Assembly: GCF_036327755.1 (NCBI RefSeq)
Contig: NZ_CP109596.1
Coordinates: 3,162,001-3,226,000 of the forward strand
Reading direction: 5' to 3'
Length of the DNA stretch: 64,000 nucleotides
Origin: Nocardia sp. NBC_01503
Lineage (GTDB): Bacteria > Actinomycetota > Actinomycetes > Mycobacteriales > Mycobacteriaceae
The notes below the pieces were generated by a model that saw only the letters and a program-made list of their open reading frames with translations, was not told where the DNA came from and made no database searches. Of this stretch, positions 44,258 to 52,177 are shown in pieces. Numbering within the stretch: position 1 is the stretch's first letter; each line of letters opens with the position of its first letter. The position numbers and the translations under genes are program-made.

Positions 44258-45910
44258 ATGGGCGAAATCGCTGCTATCGGGCTCACCAGCTACGACTTGG
44301 TGGAGCGGTTGCGGGCGGTGCACTCGAGGATAGCTGCGGGGCAGGCCGAGGAAGCCGAATTGATGGCTCAGCTGTATCGGCTGCGCCGGGCACAGCAGCT
44401 CGAGCTCGGGGTGCGGGCGGTGCACGCGGGGGAGGACGCCGCCACCGAAATCGCTGTCGCGCTGAAGGTTTCCCAACGGCAGGCCGATGTGTTGATCGGG
44501 TTCGGGCTGGATTTGGATGCGCGCCTGCCGCATGTGCGGGAAGCCTTTTGTGCCGGGCGGATCGATCTGCCGCGTGCCCGCGCGATTCGTGAGGTGCTTC
44601 TCAATGCCTCCGAAGAGCTGGTGGCGCTGGTGGAACCGCGGATCGCCGCCTATGCGGAGACCGCGGACCCGTCGCGGGTCAAGCGCACCCTGCGCCGCTG
44701 GCTGCTCGAGCTCGATCCGGCGGGGCAGGCCGAGCGCCGCAAGGCCGCCGAGGCCGAGCGTTATGTGATGGTGCGTGCCGCGGACAACGGCACCGCGATA
44801 CTCGATGGTGTCCTGCCCGCCCCAGGTGCGCAGGCCCTGTACGAGCGGCTGCGGGAAATGTCCTGCACACAGTGCTGTGGCAACGATCCCCGCACTGCGA
44901 ACCAGCGCCGCGCCGATGCCCTCGTCGCCTTGGCGGACGGCAGCAATCGCCTGTGCTGCCAGTGCGCCGACCCGACCTGCCCCCGCACGGGCACCCCGGA
45001 GCAGCTTGCCGCCGCGCGCGCCGCCACTGCCGATCTGTCCGCCACCACGCGTGCGGCCACCGCCGATTTTCCCGCCGTGCCGCGCAAAGCCCTTGTGCAG
45101 GTGGGTGTCTCCGCCGAGACTCTCGCGGGTTTGCGCGACAACCCCGCGCTGCTGGCGGGTTTCGGTGCGATCGACGCGGACCTGGCCCGCCAGATCGCCC
45201 GCCACGCCCACTTCGACATCATCACCGCCCCCGCCTCCGCCCCCGATGTGTCCGCCACGGATTCTCACTATGCCGTCGAATCGGGTAGCGCGAAATCCGC
45301 TGGTGCCGAGTCGGAGACGCGTTACCGCCCGGCCGCGCGTCTCGCGGGTAAGGTGCGCGCGCTCGATGGTGGTTGCCGCGCGCCCGGCTGCATGGTGCCC
45401 GCAGCGGCCACCGACCTGGACCATCAGGACCGCTTCGACCACGGTGCCCCCGAGTCCGGTGGCCGCACCACCGAAGCCAACCTCGGTTGCCGCTGCCGTC
45501 GCCACCACCGCCTCAAGACCCTGGCCGACAACGGTGCCAACGGCTGGCAGATCATCCACCACCCGAACCGCCGAGTCGAATGGCGCTCTCCCACCGGAGA
45601 ATCGGTCACCACAACCCCCGAGGGAATGAAATTCCTCTTCCCCCGAGTCCACGTCCCACCCATCACAGCGCAAGGCGTCCCGACCCCCGAACCGGTTGAG
45701 CCCCTATTGAATCCGGGCCGAGTGATGAACGAACTCACAGAACTGGTGCACGTCTACTGCACCCCCGCTCAACGCCGCCGCAAACCCGCACGCCCGCAGG
45801 CGAATGCCCCGGAATATAGCGACGCGCCCCCCCCTTCTGAGGAAGCCGAATTAGATGTGGGGTACGTCCGAAACGTGCGATTAATGTGTCCTTGTTCGTC
45901 GTGGTCCTAA
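44258..45910 (+). CDS. DUF222 / HNH-endonuclease protein (13E12-repeat type)
   Basis: A 550-residue protein of the family abundant in mycolic-acid bacteria. The N-terminal DUF222 helical region (LTSYDLVERLRAVHSRI) is followed by a Cys-rich segment (CTQCCGNDP, LCCQCADPTCP) that may bind zinc, then an HNH nuclease motif (GCRAPGCMVPAAATDLDHQD, with CRCRRHHRLK). A TAAGAT element seven bases before the ATG suggests its own leaderless promoter. Inverted repeats flank the gene. Near the 3' end eight C in a row (45827-45834) precede a variable tail; loss of one base would end the protein within about 20 codons. DNA cleavage is predicted, target unknown. Confidence 0.88.
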   Translation: MGEIAAIGLTSYDLVERLRAVHSRIAAGQAEEAELMAQLYRLRRAQQLELGVRAVHAGEDAATEIAVALKVSQRQADVLIGFGLDLDARLPHVREAFCAGRIDLPRARAIREVLLNASEELVALVEPRIAAYAETADPSRVKRTLRRWLLELDPAGQAERRKAAEAERYVMVRAADNGTAILDGVLPAPGAQALYERLREMSCTQCCGNDPRTANQRRADALVALADGSNRLCCQCADPTCPRTGTPEQLAAARAATADLSATTRAATADFPAVPRKALVQVGVSAETLAGLRDNPALLAGFGAIDADLARQIARHAHFDIITAPASAPDVSATDSHYAVESGSAKSAGAESETRYRPAARLAGKVRALDGGCRAPGCMVPAAATDLDHQDRFDHGAPESGGRTTEANLGCRCRRHHRLKTLADNGANGWQIIHHPNRRVEWRSPTGESVTTTPEGMKFLFPRVHVPPITAQGVPTPEPVEPLLNPGRVMNELTELVHVYCTPAQRRRKPARPQANAPEYSDAPPPSEEAELDVGYVRNVRLMCPCSSWS

Positions 45911-45973
45911 AAGGCGACCAGGTCCTCCCAGCCAGGCTGGAAGGTGAGAACGCGGCACCCAATGGGGGAGCGA

Positions 45974-46075
45974 AAGCCGGGTACGTCCCCCAAGGTTCCC
46001 ACTCCGAAAAATCGTGGCCATCTGCCGAACCCCGCTGGAACTAAAGCGTTTCCACCGTCCGCTACGAAGGCCCCG
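45974..46075. repeat. Right inverted repeat flanking the DUF222/HNH gene
   Basis: The inverted partner of 43978-44081. Read on the minus strand it starts with the same 19 bases and shares the GTTCCAGCGGGGTTCGG core. The two copies differ by several substitutions and a short gap, so they are not a recent duplicate. Confidence 0.8.
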
Positions 46076-46091
46076 TGCCCATCCCCGTTAC

Positions 46092-46625
46092 CTATCTCAC
46101 GACCACGATCTCTGGTGTGGGCCCGAACCATTCGATAAAGGCCGCAAAGTCATTGGGCCGCAACCCGATACACGGGTCCACGCGATGCAGAAGCGCCCGG
46201 CCAGGATGCTCGCGCGATACCCATTCCCGGTCGCTGTCACCGATCTCGTCATCGATCCAGAGGAACGGTCTGCCCGCCGCGAACTCGACCAGTGTGCGGG
46301 TTTTCCAATGCAACCCGAACCATTCATCGACGCGATCATTCGATTCGTCCGGCCACGCGACGACTTCCAACGTGGGTAGCCCCAGCAGCGGGCCGATCGA
46401 GCGGTTGGCCTCATCCATCCAGGTGGCGGCCCACAACAGTTCGCAGGGAAGTGCGGCCAGCAGCGGGCCGAGCGCAGGATCGACGCGCTGCGCGAGGGGA
46501 TTCGAAAGGGCTGGCTGTGCTGTGACGGGAGGCGGGGACGCATCGGATTCGGGCGCTAGGCCGAACGGGATCAATGGTCCATCGATGTCGAGAAACAGCA
46601 GAGGTCGATGCGAAGCATCCGTCAC
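46092..46625 (-). CDS. HAD-domain hypothetical protein
   Basis: A 177-residue protein whose start FLDIDGPLIPFG fits the HAD motif I (DxD) and whose later FLWIDDEIGDSDREW resembles motif IV. A related HAD-fold group of actinobacteria has these short proteins. GAGGTGACGG lies just before the ATG. Substrate and activity are unknown. Confidence 0.8.
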   Translation of the reverse strand: MTDASHRPLLFLDIDGPLIPFGLAPESDASPPPVTAQPALSNPLAQRVDPALGPLLAALPCELLWAATWMDEANRSIGPLLGLPTLEVVAWPDESNDRVDEWFGLHWKTRTLVEFAAGRPFLWIDDEIGDSDREWVSREHPGRALLHRVDPCIGLRPNDFAAFIEWFGPTPEIVVVR

Positions 46626-46663
46626 CTCGGCAGGTTACTCCCGTATTCGGCCGGGTCGCTCGA

Positions 46664-46927
46664 TCAGTCTCCCGCGTCCTCGGTCTCGTAATCATCATCC
46701 ATCGGGACGGGGATCGACTGCTCGATGAGATCTCCCTCATCGGCATTCCAGTTGCTGTCGCCGGTGGTCAGTGGCGTCAGCTCGGAATCTGCTTCCAGCG
46801 GGGTGTCCGCCAGGACGTCCTTGTCGGGATAGGCGTCCGCGTCGGGATAGGCGGCGTCGGCGGGGAATGCCGGGGTGTGCTGTTCGACGTAGTCGGCCTC
46901 GGGCACACCGTCGATACGCTCGGTCAT
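46664..46927 (-). CDS. Small acidic protein
   Basis: An 87-residue very acidic protein (EADYVEQHTPAFPADAAYPD; MDDDYETEDAGD at the end) with no Cys and probably disordered. GGAG seven bases before the ATG at 46927 supports the start. Similar short acidic proteins exist in actinobacteria without known role. Confidence 0.7.
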   Translation of the reverse strand: MTERIDGVPEADYVEQHTPAFPADAAYPDADAYPDKDVLADTPLEADSELTPLTTGDSNWNADEGDLIEQSIPVPMDDDYETEDAGD

Positions 46928-47043
46928 CGGATGCTCCTCTCCTCCGTATCGGCTGAGCCGGGTGAAGTCGGGCACCTTCGAGGATGCACTTCCGGACCGG
47001 ACTCGGCAACCCGCCCGCGTATGCGCGTCTGCCCGATGATGGT

Positions 47044-47496
47044 TCAGAGGTCGATGCGATCCGGGAATCGCAGAATCGTCGCGGGCTTCTCGGCGAAGTC
47101 TTTCCGCAATCGCTCGGATGCGGCACGGGCGCGTTCACAGGGTGGGTCGCAGTCGCGGTGGTGCACCCTGGCTTCGATTGCCTCGGTTTGCGACATCCGG
47201 CTTTCGGACTCCCCGACGGTGTGCGCCTCGAGCATCTTCAGGCGCGGACCGTATCTTTCCGCCGTTTCCGTACTCCTCGGTTCCGAATTGACTATCTGCT
47301 CCGCCCAATGCCATTCGTTGCGGTCGGCGATCTCGAGCAGCTGCCGCAATCGACCGCAACTCTTCGCATTGTGCCCAATTCCGGCAATGCAATTGCGATG
47401 TGGATACAGCAGCGCTCGCACGCCCTGCGGATAACGCAGGTCGACTCGATATGCCGATACGGGGTGATGATCGAGTCGGGAGTACACGCCCGTCAT
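47044..47496 (-). CDS. Hypothetical protein coupled to a small membrane protein
   Basis: A 150-residue hydrophilic protein rich in Arg, Glu and His (LDHHPVSAYRVDLRYPQGVR, RLRKDFAEKPATILRFPDRI). The ATG at 47496 overlaps the stop of the upstream membrane-protein gene in an ATGA; the three-residue-longer start would overlap by 13. No family recognised. Base composition is a little lower in GC than in core genes, suggesting accessory DNA. Confidence 0.6.
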   Translation of the reverse strand: MTGVYSRLDHHPVSAYRVDLRYPQGVRALLYPHRNCIAGIGHNAKSCGRLRQLLEIADRNEWHWAEQIVNSEPRSTETAERYGPRLKMLEAHTVGESESRMSQTEAIEARVHHRDCDPPCERARAASERLRKDFAEKPATILRFPDRIDL

Positions 47497-47711
47497 CGCC
47501 GCCACCGACCGGTCGCGTCGACGGCGCGGTGCCGTCCGTGCGCGGGTCGGACCATCATGGGATAACTACTGCCAGTGGACAATTCGAACCGGAACCCCGC
47601 CGGTTGGCCTTGGTGGCAGTCACTTTCGCGCAGGTCTGCCGCCAGAGCGGTGAGGATGGTGATCAGGCCGCCGATGAACAGGATGAGTAAAACCCAAGAT
47701 TCCCAAAGCAT
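47493..47711 (-). CDS. Small single-helix membrane protein
   Basis: A 72-residue protein with an N-terminal helix (WVLLILFIGGLITILTALAA) and a basic C-terminal tail (RHRAVDATGRWRR). AGGGG nine bases before the ATG supports the start. It forms a two-gene operon with the hypothetical gene downstream and is divergent from the Scr1-type regulator; the 199-base gap likely holds both promoters. Confidence 0.65.
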   Translation of the reverse strand: MLWESWVLLILFIGGLITILTALAADLRESDCHQGQPAGFRFELSTGSSYPMMVRPAHGRHRAVDATGRWRR

Positions 47712-47910
47712 TTGAATGTCCCCTTTGCCGGTATTCGCTCTGGTTGTCGAATGGCGACGGCTTGGCCGAGGTCGTCGCCGGGAGGTACTGCTCAAGTAGA
47801 CATCGAATTGATCCAATGCACCGCGAGAATTGGTCGGCCCGTGAAATCCTGTTGGAGGGCCATATTGGGGCGGCCCAAAAAGTGCCAACCCGGATAGCGA
47901 GGCTAATGAA

Positions 47911-48804
47911 ATGAGCACCGTTTCCCGCAGAGCATTCGGAAAGTTTCTGCGTGAAATCCGTGACGGCGCAAAGGTCAGCGCGCTGTCGGCCGGGCTGCAC
48001 ATCGAGACGTCGAAGCAGACCTTGCTGCGTCTGGAAGAGGGAATCCCCACCAAGATCGCTACGGCGCAGATAGGTCAATTACTCGACCTGTACAGGGTGA
48101 CGCCGGAGGTCCACGCCGAGGCGTTGCGGCTTTGGGGTGAAGTGAGGGAGCAGGCGAAACAGGATAAGCTGCAAGGCAATTCGAAGGGGTTCTGGCAGCC
48201 GTACACGGATCAGCTCGCGTCGCACTTCCCGCACTTCCTGCGTTTGGAGGCGGCGTCCAATCGCGCCACCGCACACCAGCTCGTCCTGGTTCCAGGGTTG
48301 CTGCAAACGGCCGACTACCGCCGGGCGCTCGCTCGTCTGGAAGTTCCCGGGCTGTCTGCGGTCAATGTCGAGCGCCGGATCGAGTTGGCCGAAAAGCGGC
48401 AAGTCAGATTGACCGAGGGCGAGTTCGCCATGGACGCACTGCTGTCCGAGGCGGTGCTGCGGCACCAACCCGCCTCGCCTGCTGTGATGGCCGCGCAGAT
48501 GCGCTGGCTGGCGGAGGTCGGCAACCGCGACAACATCAGTATCCGTGTGGTCCCGTTCGGTGCCGGACCACACCGGGGTCTGACGATCCAATCGTTCCAC
48601 ATGCTCGAATTCCCGTGCCTGGAAAGCGGTTTGAACGAACCGACAGTTGTCTACCTCGAAGGCGCGGTCGGTGCGCTCTATCACGAGCAACCCGAAGTCG
48701 TTGCCAGATATCAGGAAGCGATCTCGGTGTTGCGGGCGGTAGCGTTGTCTGAAGACGACACCCGGGACATGGTGTTGCGAGTTGCGAAGGAGTACGAGGC
48801 GTGA
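47911..48804 (+). CDS. XRE-family regulator with DUF5753 (Scr1 family)
   Basis: A 297-residue protein: an N-terminal helix-turn-helix (about residues 8-60) and a DUF5753 domain with the hallmark VPGLLQTADYRRALA. Members pair with DUF397 proteins and are described as antitoxin-like regulators in Streptomyces. The stop overlaps the DUF397 gene by four bases, confirming the pair. Confidence 0.9.
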   Translation: MSTVSRRAFGKFLREIRDGAKVSALSAGLHIETSKQTLLRLEEGIPTKIATAQIGQLLDLYRVTPEVHAEALRLWGEVREQAKQDKLQGNSKGFWQPYTDQLASHFPHFLRLEAASNRATAHQLVLVPGLLQTADYRRALARLEVPGLSAVNVERRIELAEKRQVRLTEGEFAMDALLSEAVLRHQPASPAVMAAQMRWLAEVGNRDNISIRVVPFGAGPHRGLTIQSFHMLEFPCLESGLNEPTVVYLEGAVGALYHEQPEVVARYQEAISVLRAVALSEDDTRDMVLRVAKEYEA

Positions 48805-49007
48805 ATAATCAACCGCCCGTTCGGCAGTGGTACAAGTCCAGTCGATCTTCGAATGCCAACGACTGCGTTGAGGTCTACCAGGATGACACTCGAGTCGGAG
48901 TGCGCGACTCGAAGTTGGGGACCGCCAGCCCGGTCCTGGTCTTCGACGGGTTCGCCTGGGACCGTTTCAACGACGCCGTGAAGTCCGGCCGCTTCGACCG
49001 TCCTTAA
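48801..49007 (+). CDS. DUF397 protein
   Basis: A 68-residue protein with the family pattern WYKSSRSSNANDCVEV, GVRDSK and FAWDRFNDAVKSG. DUF397 proteins are small partners of Scr1-type regulators; toxicity has been suggested, but here it is not shown. The GTG start lies in a four-base overlap with the regulator. Confidence 0.9.
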   Translation: MNNQPPVRQWYKSSRSSNANDCVEVYQDDTRVGVRDSKLGTASPVLVFDGFAWDRFNDAVKSGRFDRP

Positions 49008-49171
49008 CTGCTGGTTTCAGGGTCGGACTGGTCGGCGAGGCGGGAGTGCAGGCGGTCGCGGACCTGGTCCGGGGTGTAGGCGCGGCGTTTGCGTTCGGAG
49101 CGGACTATGACCACGCCGGTCGCGGCGACACCTGCGGCTCCGGCCAGTCCCAGTATCTTCCAATAGCGCAT
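49004..49171 (-). CDS. 55-residue membrane-anchored protein
   Basis: A short frame with an N-terminal helix (WKILGLAGAAGVAATGVVIV) followed by a basic segment and RAYTPDQVRDRLHSRLAD. Similar small proteins occur in many mycolic-acid bacteria, to my recollection. It converges with the DUF397 gene, stops overlapping. The ATG lies six bases from a TACCCT -10-like element, which it shares in reverse with the gene at 49190. It has no ribosome site, as expected for a leaderless message. Confidence 0.7.
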   Translation of the reverse strand: MRYWKILGLAGAAGVAATGVVIVRSERKRRAYTPDQVRDRLHSRLADQSDPETSS

Positions 49172-49176
49172 GCGTT

Positions 49177-49183
49177 TAGGGTA
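49177..49183. promoter_or_regulatory. Shared symmetric -10 element
   Basis: TTAGGGTAG contains TAGGGT reading right (49177-49182), seven bases before the GTG at 49190, and TACCCT reading left (49183-49178), six bases before the ATG at 49171. Both start codons are where a leaderless transcript would begin. Divergent starts 18 bases apart from a symmetric -10 match the spacing reported for bidirectional promoters. Confidence 0.6.
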
Positions 49184-49189
49184 GTTGGC

Positions 49190-49852
49190 GTGTCTGGGGT
49201 AGCGGGTGGAAGTCTCGGGTTGGATGCCGCGGTCGAGTTGACGCGCACCGGGGATCTATGGCTTTTCCGAGGGCATTCCGGAGCCGATCGGGCGATTCGG
49301 GGATTGACCAACAGTCCGGTGAATCATGTGGGGATGGCGATCGTCGTCGATGATCTGCCGCCGCTGATGTGGCATGCCGAACTCGGGCGATCGCTGCCGG
49401 ATATCTGGTCCGGAAACCATCACCGTGGGGCGCAGCTGCATGATCTGCGGGCCGCTGTAATGCGCTGGACGGGGGAGTACGAGCAGCAGGGGTGGCTGCG
49501 GCAGTTGGATCGGCCCGTCACCCGTGAGATGGAGGATGCGGCGCTGCGGGTGGTGGCGCGCCTGGACGGGATGCCGTTTCCGTCCACCAGCGCACTGGCG
49601 GGTCGTTGGATTCGCGGGCGGGTGCCGGTGCCGAAGCGGTTGCGGAAGCACGAAACCGAACAGGCCGGACTGGAGAACGCGTACTGCGCCGAGATTGTCG
49701 CCCTGACCTATCAGGGCATGGGTCTGCTGCCCGCCAAACGCCCGAATTGGTATGACCCGGGCCGGTTTTGGAGCGGTGACAAACTGCGGTTGGAGCAGGG
49801 GTATCAGCTGGGCGGGGAAATCACCGTGGAGATGTCCGGCACCGAGTCGTAG
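49190..49852 (+). CDS. YiiX/NlpC-P60-like papain-fold protein (tentative)
   Basis: A 220-residue protein. DLWLFRGHSGADRAIRG and NHVGMAIVVDD resemble the His-containing half, and YCAEIVALTYQGMGLL the Cys-containing half, of circularly permuted NlpC/P60-type amidases or esterases. Catalytic pair C and H is therefore plausible. No signal peptide is seen, so it may act in the cytoplasm. The start is the leaderless GTG at 49190; the frame extends back to 49046 across the divergent promoter and is rejected there. Confidence 0.6.
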   Translation: MSGVAGGSLGLDAAVELTRTGDLWLFRGHSGADRAIRGLTNSPVNHVGMAIVVDDLPPLMWHAELGRSLPDIWSGNHHRGAQLHDLRAAVMRWTGEYEQQGWLRQLDRPVTREMEDAALRVVARLDGMPFPSTSALAGRWIRGRVPVPKRLRKHETEQAGLENAYCAEIVALTYQGMGLLPAKRPNWYDPGRFWSGDKLRLEQGYQLGGEITVEMSGTES

Positions 49853-49855
49853 CGT

Positions 49856-50401
49856 TCAGAAGACGAAGCCGCGCAGGGCCAGGAAGCGCAGGCCACCCAC
49901 CGCCGCCATGATGGCGACCACCGCGCCGGACTGGGCCAGCTCGCTCAGACCCGGAGCCCAGAACTGGAGACCGGCCAGCGCGGCCGTGCTGACCGCCAGG
50001 CCGATCAGCGCGAGTCCGCCGCCCTCCCATTGGGCGTTGAACCAGCCGACCCGCCCGGCGGCGCGGAAGGTCAATCGGCGGTGCAGTTCATTCGCGATGA
50101 TCGTGCTCACGATCGAGCCAGCGATATTGGCGACCAGCGGGCCGCTGCTGTTCATGGCCATGAACAGCAGCACGTAGGCGATATTGCTCGCCCCGCCGAC
50201 CAGTGCGAACCGGATCAGCTGGGCGACGGCGTGATCGCCGCGCAGGAATTCGCCGACGCGGTCGATGCCATTGCCGCGCAGCATCGAGCGCAGGCCGGGA
50301 CCGCTGGTCAGGTCGATGCCGGCGAGGAGCGTGTGGTCCCCGTAGGTCATCCGCGGGCCGGAGGCGGCAAGTGCTGTGCTGTTCACGAGGACCACTGTCA
50401 C
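49856..50401 (-). CDS. GtrA-family membrane protein
   Basis: A 181-residue protein with four helices in the C-terminal two thirds (about 62-180) and the family motif LIRFALVGGASNIAYVLLF. GtrA proteins flip or support transfer of lipid-linked sugars, for example in cell-wall arabinogalactan assembly. The start is uncertain; GTG at 50401 is used, while the frame runs to 50449 and further starts lie inside. It ends four bases from the papain-like gene. Confidence 0.82.
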   Translation of the reverse strand: MTVVLVNSTALAASGPRMTYGDHTLLAGIDLTSGPGLRSMLRGNGIDRVGEFLRGDHAVAQLIRFALVGGASNIAYVLLFMAMNSSGPLVANIAGSIVSTIIANELHRRLTFRAAGRVGWFNAQWEGGGLALIGLAVSTAALAGLQFWAPGLSELAQSGAVVAIMAAVGGLRFLALRGFVF

Positions 50402-50653
50402 CGGCGGCGCTTGCAGGAACCTGACGCCCGACTGACACCCCGCTGACACCGGCCGCGAAGGCGGTCGGACCCGGTTTCGGCGGACCCGCCGTGTGGGGGT
50501 GGTGGCACGGATTCGGGGACGTGACTACCCTCGGGATCGGGACAATTACGGCGATTCTCAGCCCGACACGCGGGTGGAATGGTCGTGGGCGTCGCCGGAT
50601 TCGATCTGGATTTGGTTCGAAAGGCACCGCACGACAACTGGTTTGGAGCTCTT

Positions 50654-51154
50654 GTGGGAATGGGATCGCGTACCGCACCGGAAACAAATGTCCAGTCGAC
50701 ACCCGATACGCCGCACAGCGCTTCCAGTCCCTGGTATGAGGGTTCGCTGTGGTGGGACGCGAAGTCCGTCCTGGTGACACGGGCGGTCGGCCCCGGCACC
50801 ATCGCCACCACCCCCCACCTGGTGGTGCCCGCCGAATTCGGCCGCCTGGCCTTCCTGCTCTCCTCCTACGGCTCGGAGGCCCAGCAGCTGGCCGATGACG
50901 GCCGGGTGGTAATCCAGTCCGGCGACTGGCGGGGACGCCCCGCCCTCGGATCCCGCCAGCACTACGGCATCGCCCGGGTCGTCGGTGACGCCCAATCGGC
51001 CGCCCGCATGCAGGAGGGCATGCGAATCAAGTACGGAGCGCGAACCACCTTGGCGCGCATGGCACATCGATTCGCCAACGGCTCCGTTCCCTACGGTGAC
51101 CTGGTCGCCCTCGTGGAACTGCTGCCTCATCAGCCGCTGATGCTCACCCGCTGA
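50654..51154 (+). CDS. Conserved hypothetical, possible flavin split-barrel protein
   Basis: A 166-residue protein with LLSSYGSEAQQLADDGRVVIQ and GDWRGRPALGSRQHYGIARV, which weakly resembles the split barrel of PPOX-class or F420-binding reductases. The evidence is limited to pattern. GGAG lies five bases before the GTG at 50654; the longer frame back to 50579 is rejected. No partner is obvious. Confidence 0.6.
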   Translation: MGMGSRTAPETNVQSTPDTPHSASSPWYEGSLWWDAKSVLVTRAVGPGTIATTPHLVVPAEFGRLAFLLSSYGSEAQQLADDGRVVIQSGDWRGRPALGSRQHYGIARVVGDAQSAARMQEGMRIKYGARTTLARMAHRFANGSVPYGDLVALVELLPHQPLMLTR

Positions 51155-51229
51155 TCCCTCGGGGCCGTACGCGCTGGTTTCGGCTGATGATCGGCCGACT
51201 GGTCTATCACGGAGGCTCCGGCGGGGCGG

Positions 51230-51463
51230 CTACTCGCCGTCCAGCGGGCCTTTGTCGGCGGGATGTTCGACCAATGCCAGGACGCGACTCGATATGAAAC
51301 GGGCGGTGCGAACGGCTGTGCCGGTGCGCGTCACCTCGCTGACTTCGACCACACCGCGTGCGATGCGGACCTCTACTCGCCGACCGGCCCTACTGGCTAC
51401 TACTTCGTAATTTCGGGAACCGTCGCCGGTGTCGACGACAATCTCCACGCGATCACCCTTCAT
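51230..51463 (-). CDS. Small hypothetical protein downstream of a TetR gene
   Basis: A 77-residue basic protein with beta-strand-like alternation (RVEIVVDTGDGSRNYEVVAS, RRVEVRIARGVVEVSE). It starts 18 bases after the TetR stop on the same strand, likely cotranscribed. No family recognised. Confidence 0.6.
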   Translation of the reverse strand: MKGDRVEIVVDTGDGSRNYEVVASRAGRRVEVRIARGVVEVSEVTRTGTAVRTARFISSRVLALVEHPADKGPLDGE

Positions 51464-51481
51464 CTATCGATTCTACCGGGC

Positions 51482-52093
51482 CTATATAACGAAAACGCCT
51501 GTCTGAGCGGCGATTACGGCAGATTCGACGGCGGCGGAAATGGTGTTCTCGTCCAGCGGTGCGGAGCTGGTGAGGATGCGGTAGTAGAGGGGGGCGGAGA
51601 CCGCGGACAGGACGGCTCGGGGATTGGTGCCGGGTGGGACCTCGCCTCGGGCGCGGGCGGATTCGATACAGGGGGACCATTCGGCCAGGCGGGTGTCGTA
51701 GAAGGCGTGCAGGGCGGTGGCGGTGGCGTCGTCGGTGGTGGCGGCGGCGATCAGCGCGCGGAAGAGGGGCCCCTGGCGAGAGTCGGTGAGGGTGTTCGCC
51801 ACCAGGTCGGCATTGGCGCGCAGATCACCGCGCAGCGAGCCCGTATCACTGTGCGGGAGTGAGGTTTCCGCCATATCGACGAGCAGGTCCGCGACCAGTC
51901 CGGCGGGGGTGCGCCAGCGGCGGTAGACGGTGGTCTTGCCGACCTCGGCGCGGGCGGCCACCTCACTCAGGTCCAGATGTGCGAAGCCGCGTTCGGCGAG
52001 CAGATCCCCGGCCGCGCGCAGTACCGCATCGCGTATGCGGGCGGTGCGCCCACCTGGGCGAATCGAGCCGGGGATGGTCGGTTCCCGCTCCAT
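51482..52093 (-). CDS. TetR-family regulator
   Basis: A 203-residue protein with an N-terminal helix-turn-helix (RAAGDLLAERGFAHLDLSEV, TTVYRRW) and a C-terminal ligand domain of the TetR C-type family. It is divergent from the aldo-keto reductase, and the gap of 84 bases holds a 14-base imperfect inverted repeat. Repression of the reductase and itself is likely. Confidence 0.9.
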   Translation of the reverse strand: MEREPTIPGSIRPGGRTARIRDAVLRAAGDLLAERGFAHLDLSEVAARAEVGKTTVYRRWRTPAGLVADLLVDMAETSLPHSDTGSLRGDLRANADLVANTLTDSRQGPLFRALIAAATTDDATATALHAFYDTRLAEWSPCIESARARGEVPPGTNPRAVLSAVSAPLYYRILTSSAPLDENTISAAVESAVIAAQTGVFVI

Positions 52094-52148
52094 AATGGGC
52101 CTCCAGTTCCATTTGTGTCGAGAGGAGTGTAGCGTTCGGGGTGTTAAT

Positions 52149-52162
52149 GAAACTGTAGTTCC
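52149..52162. promoter_or_regulatory. Candidate TetR operator
   Basis: GAAACT-GT-AGTTCC is an inverted repeat with one mismatch between arms, 16 bases before the aldo-keto reductase start. A further AGTTCC half-site lies at 52105-52110. Confidence 0.4.
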
Positions 52163-52177
52163 GTTAGGAGTAGGGCA

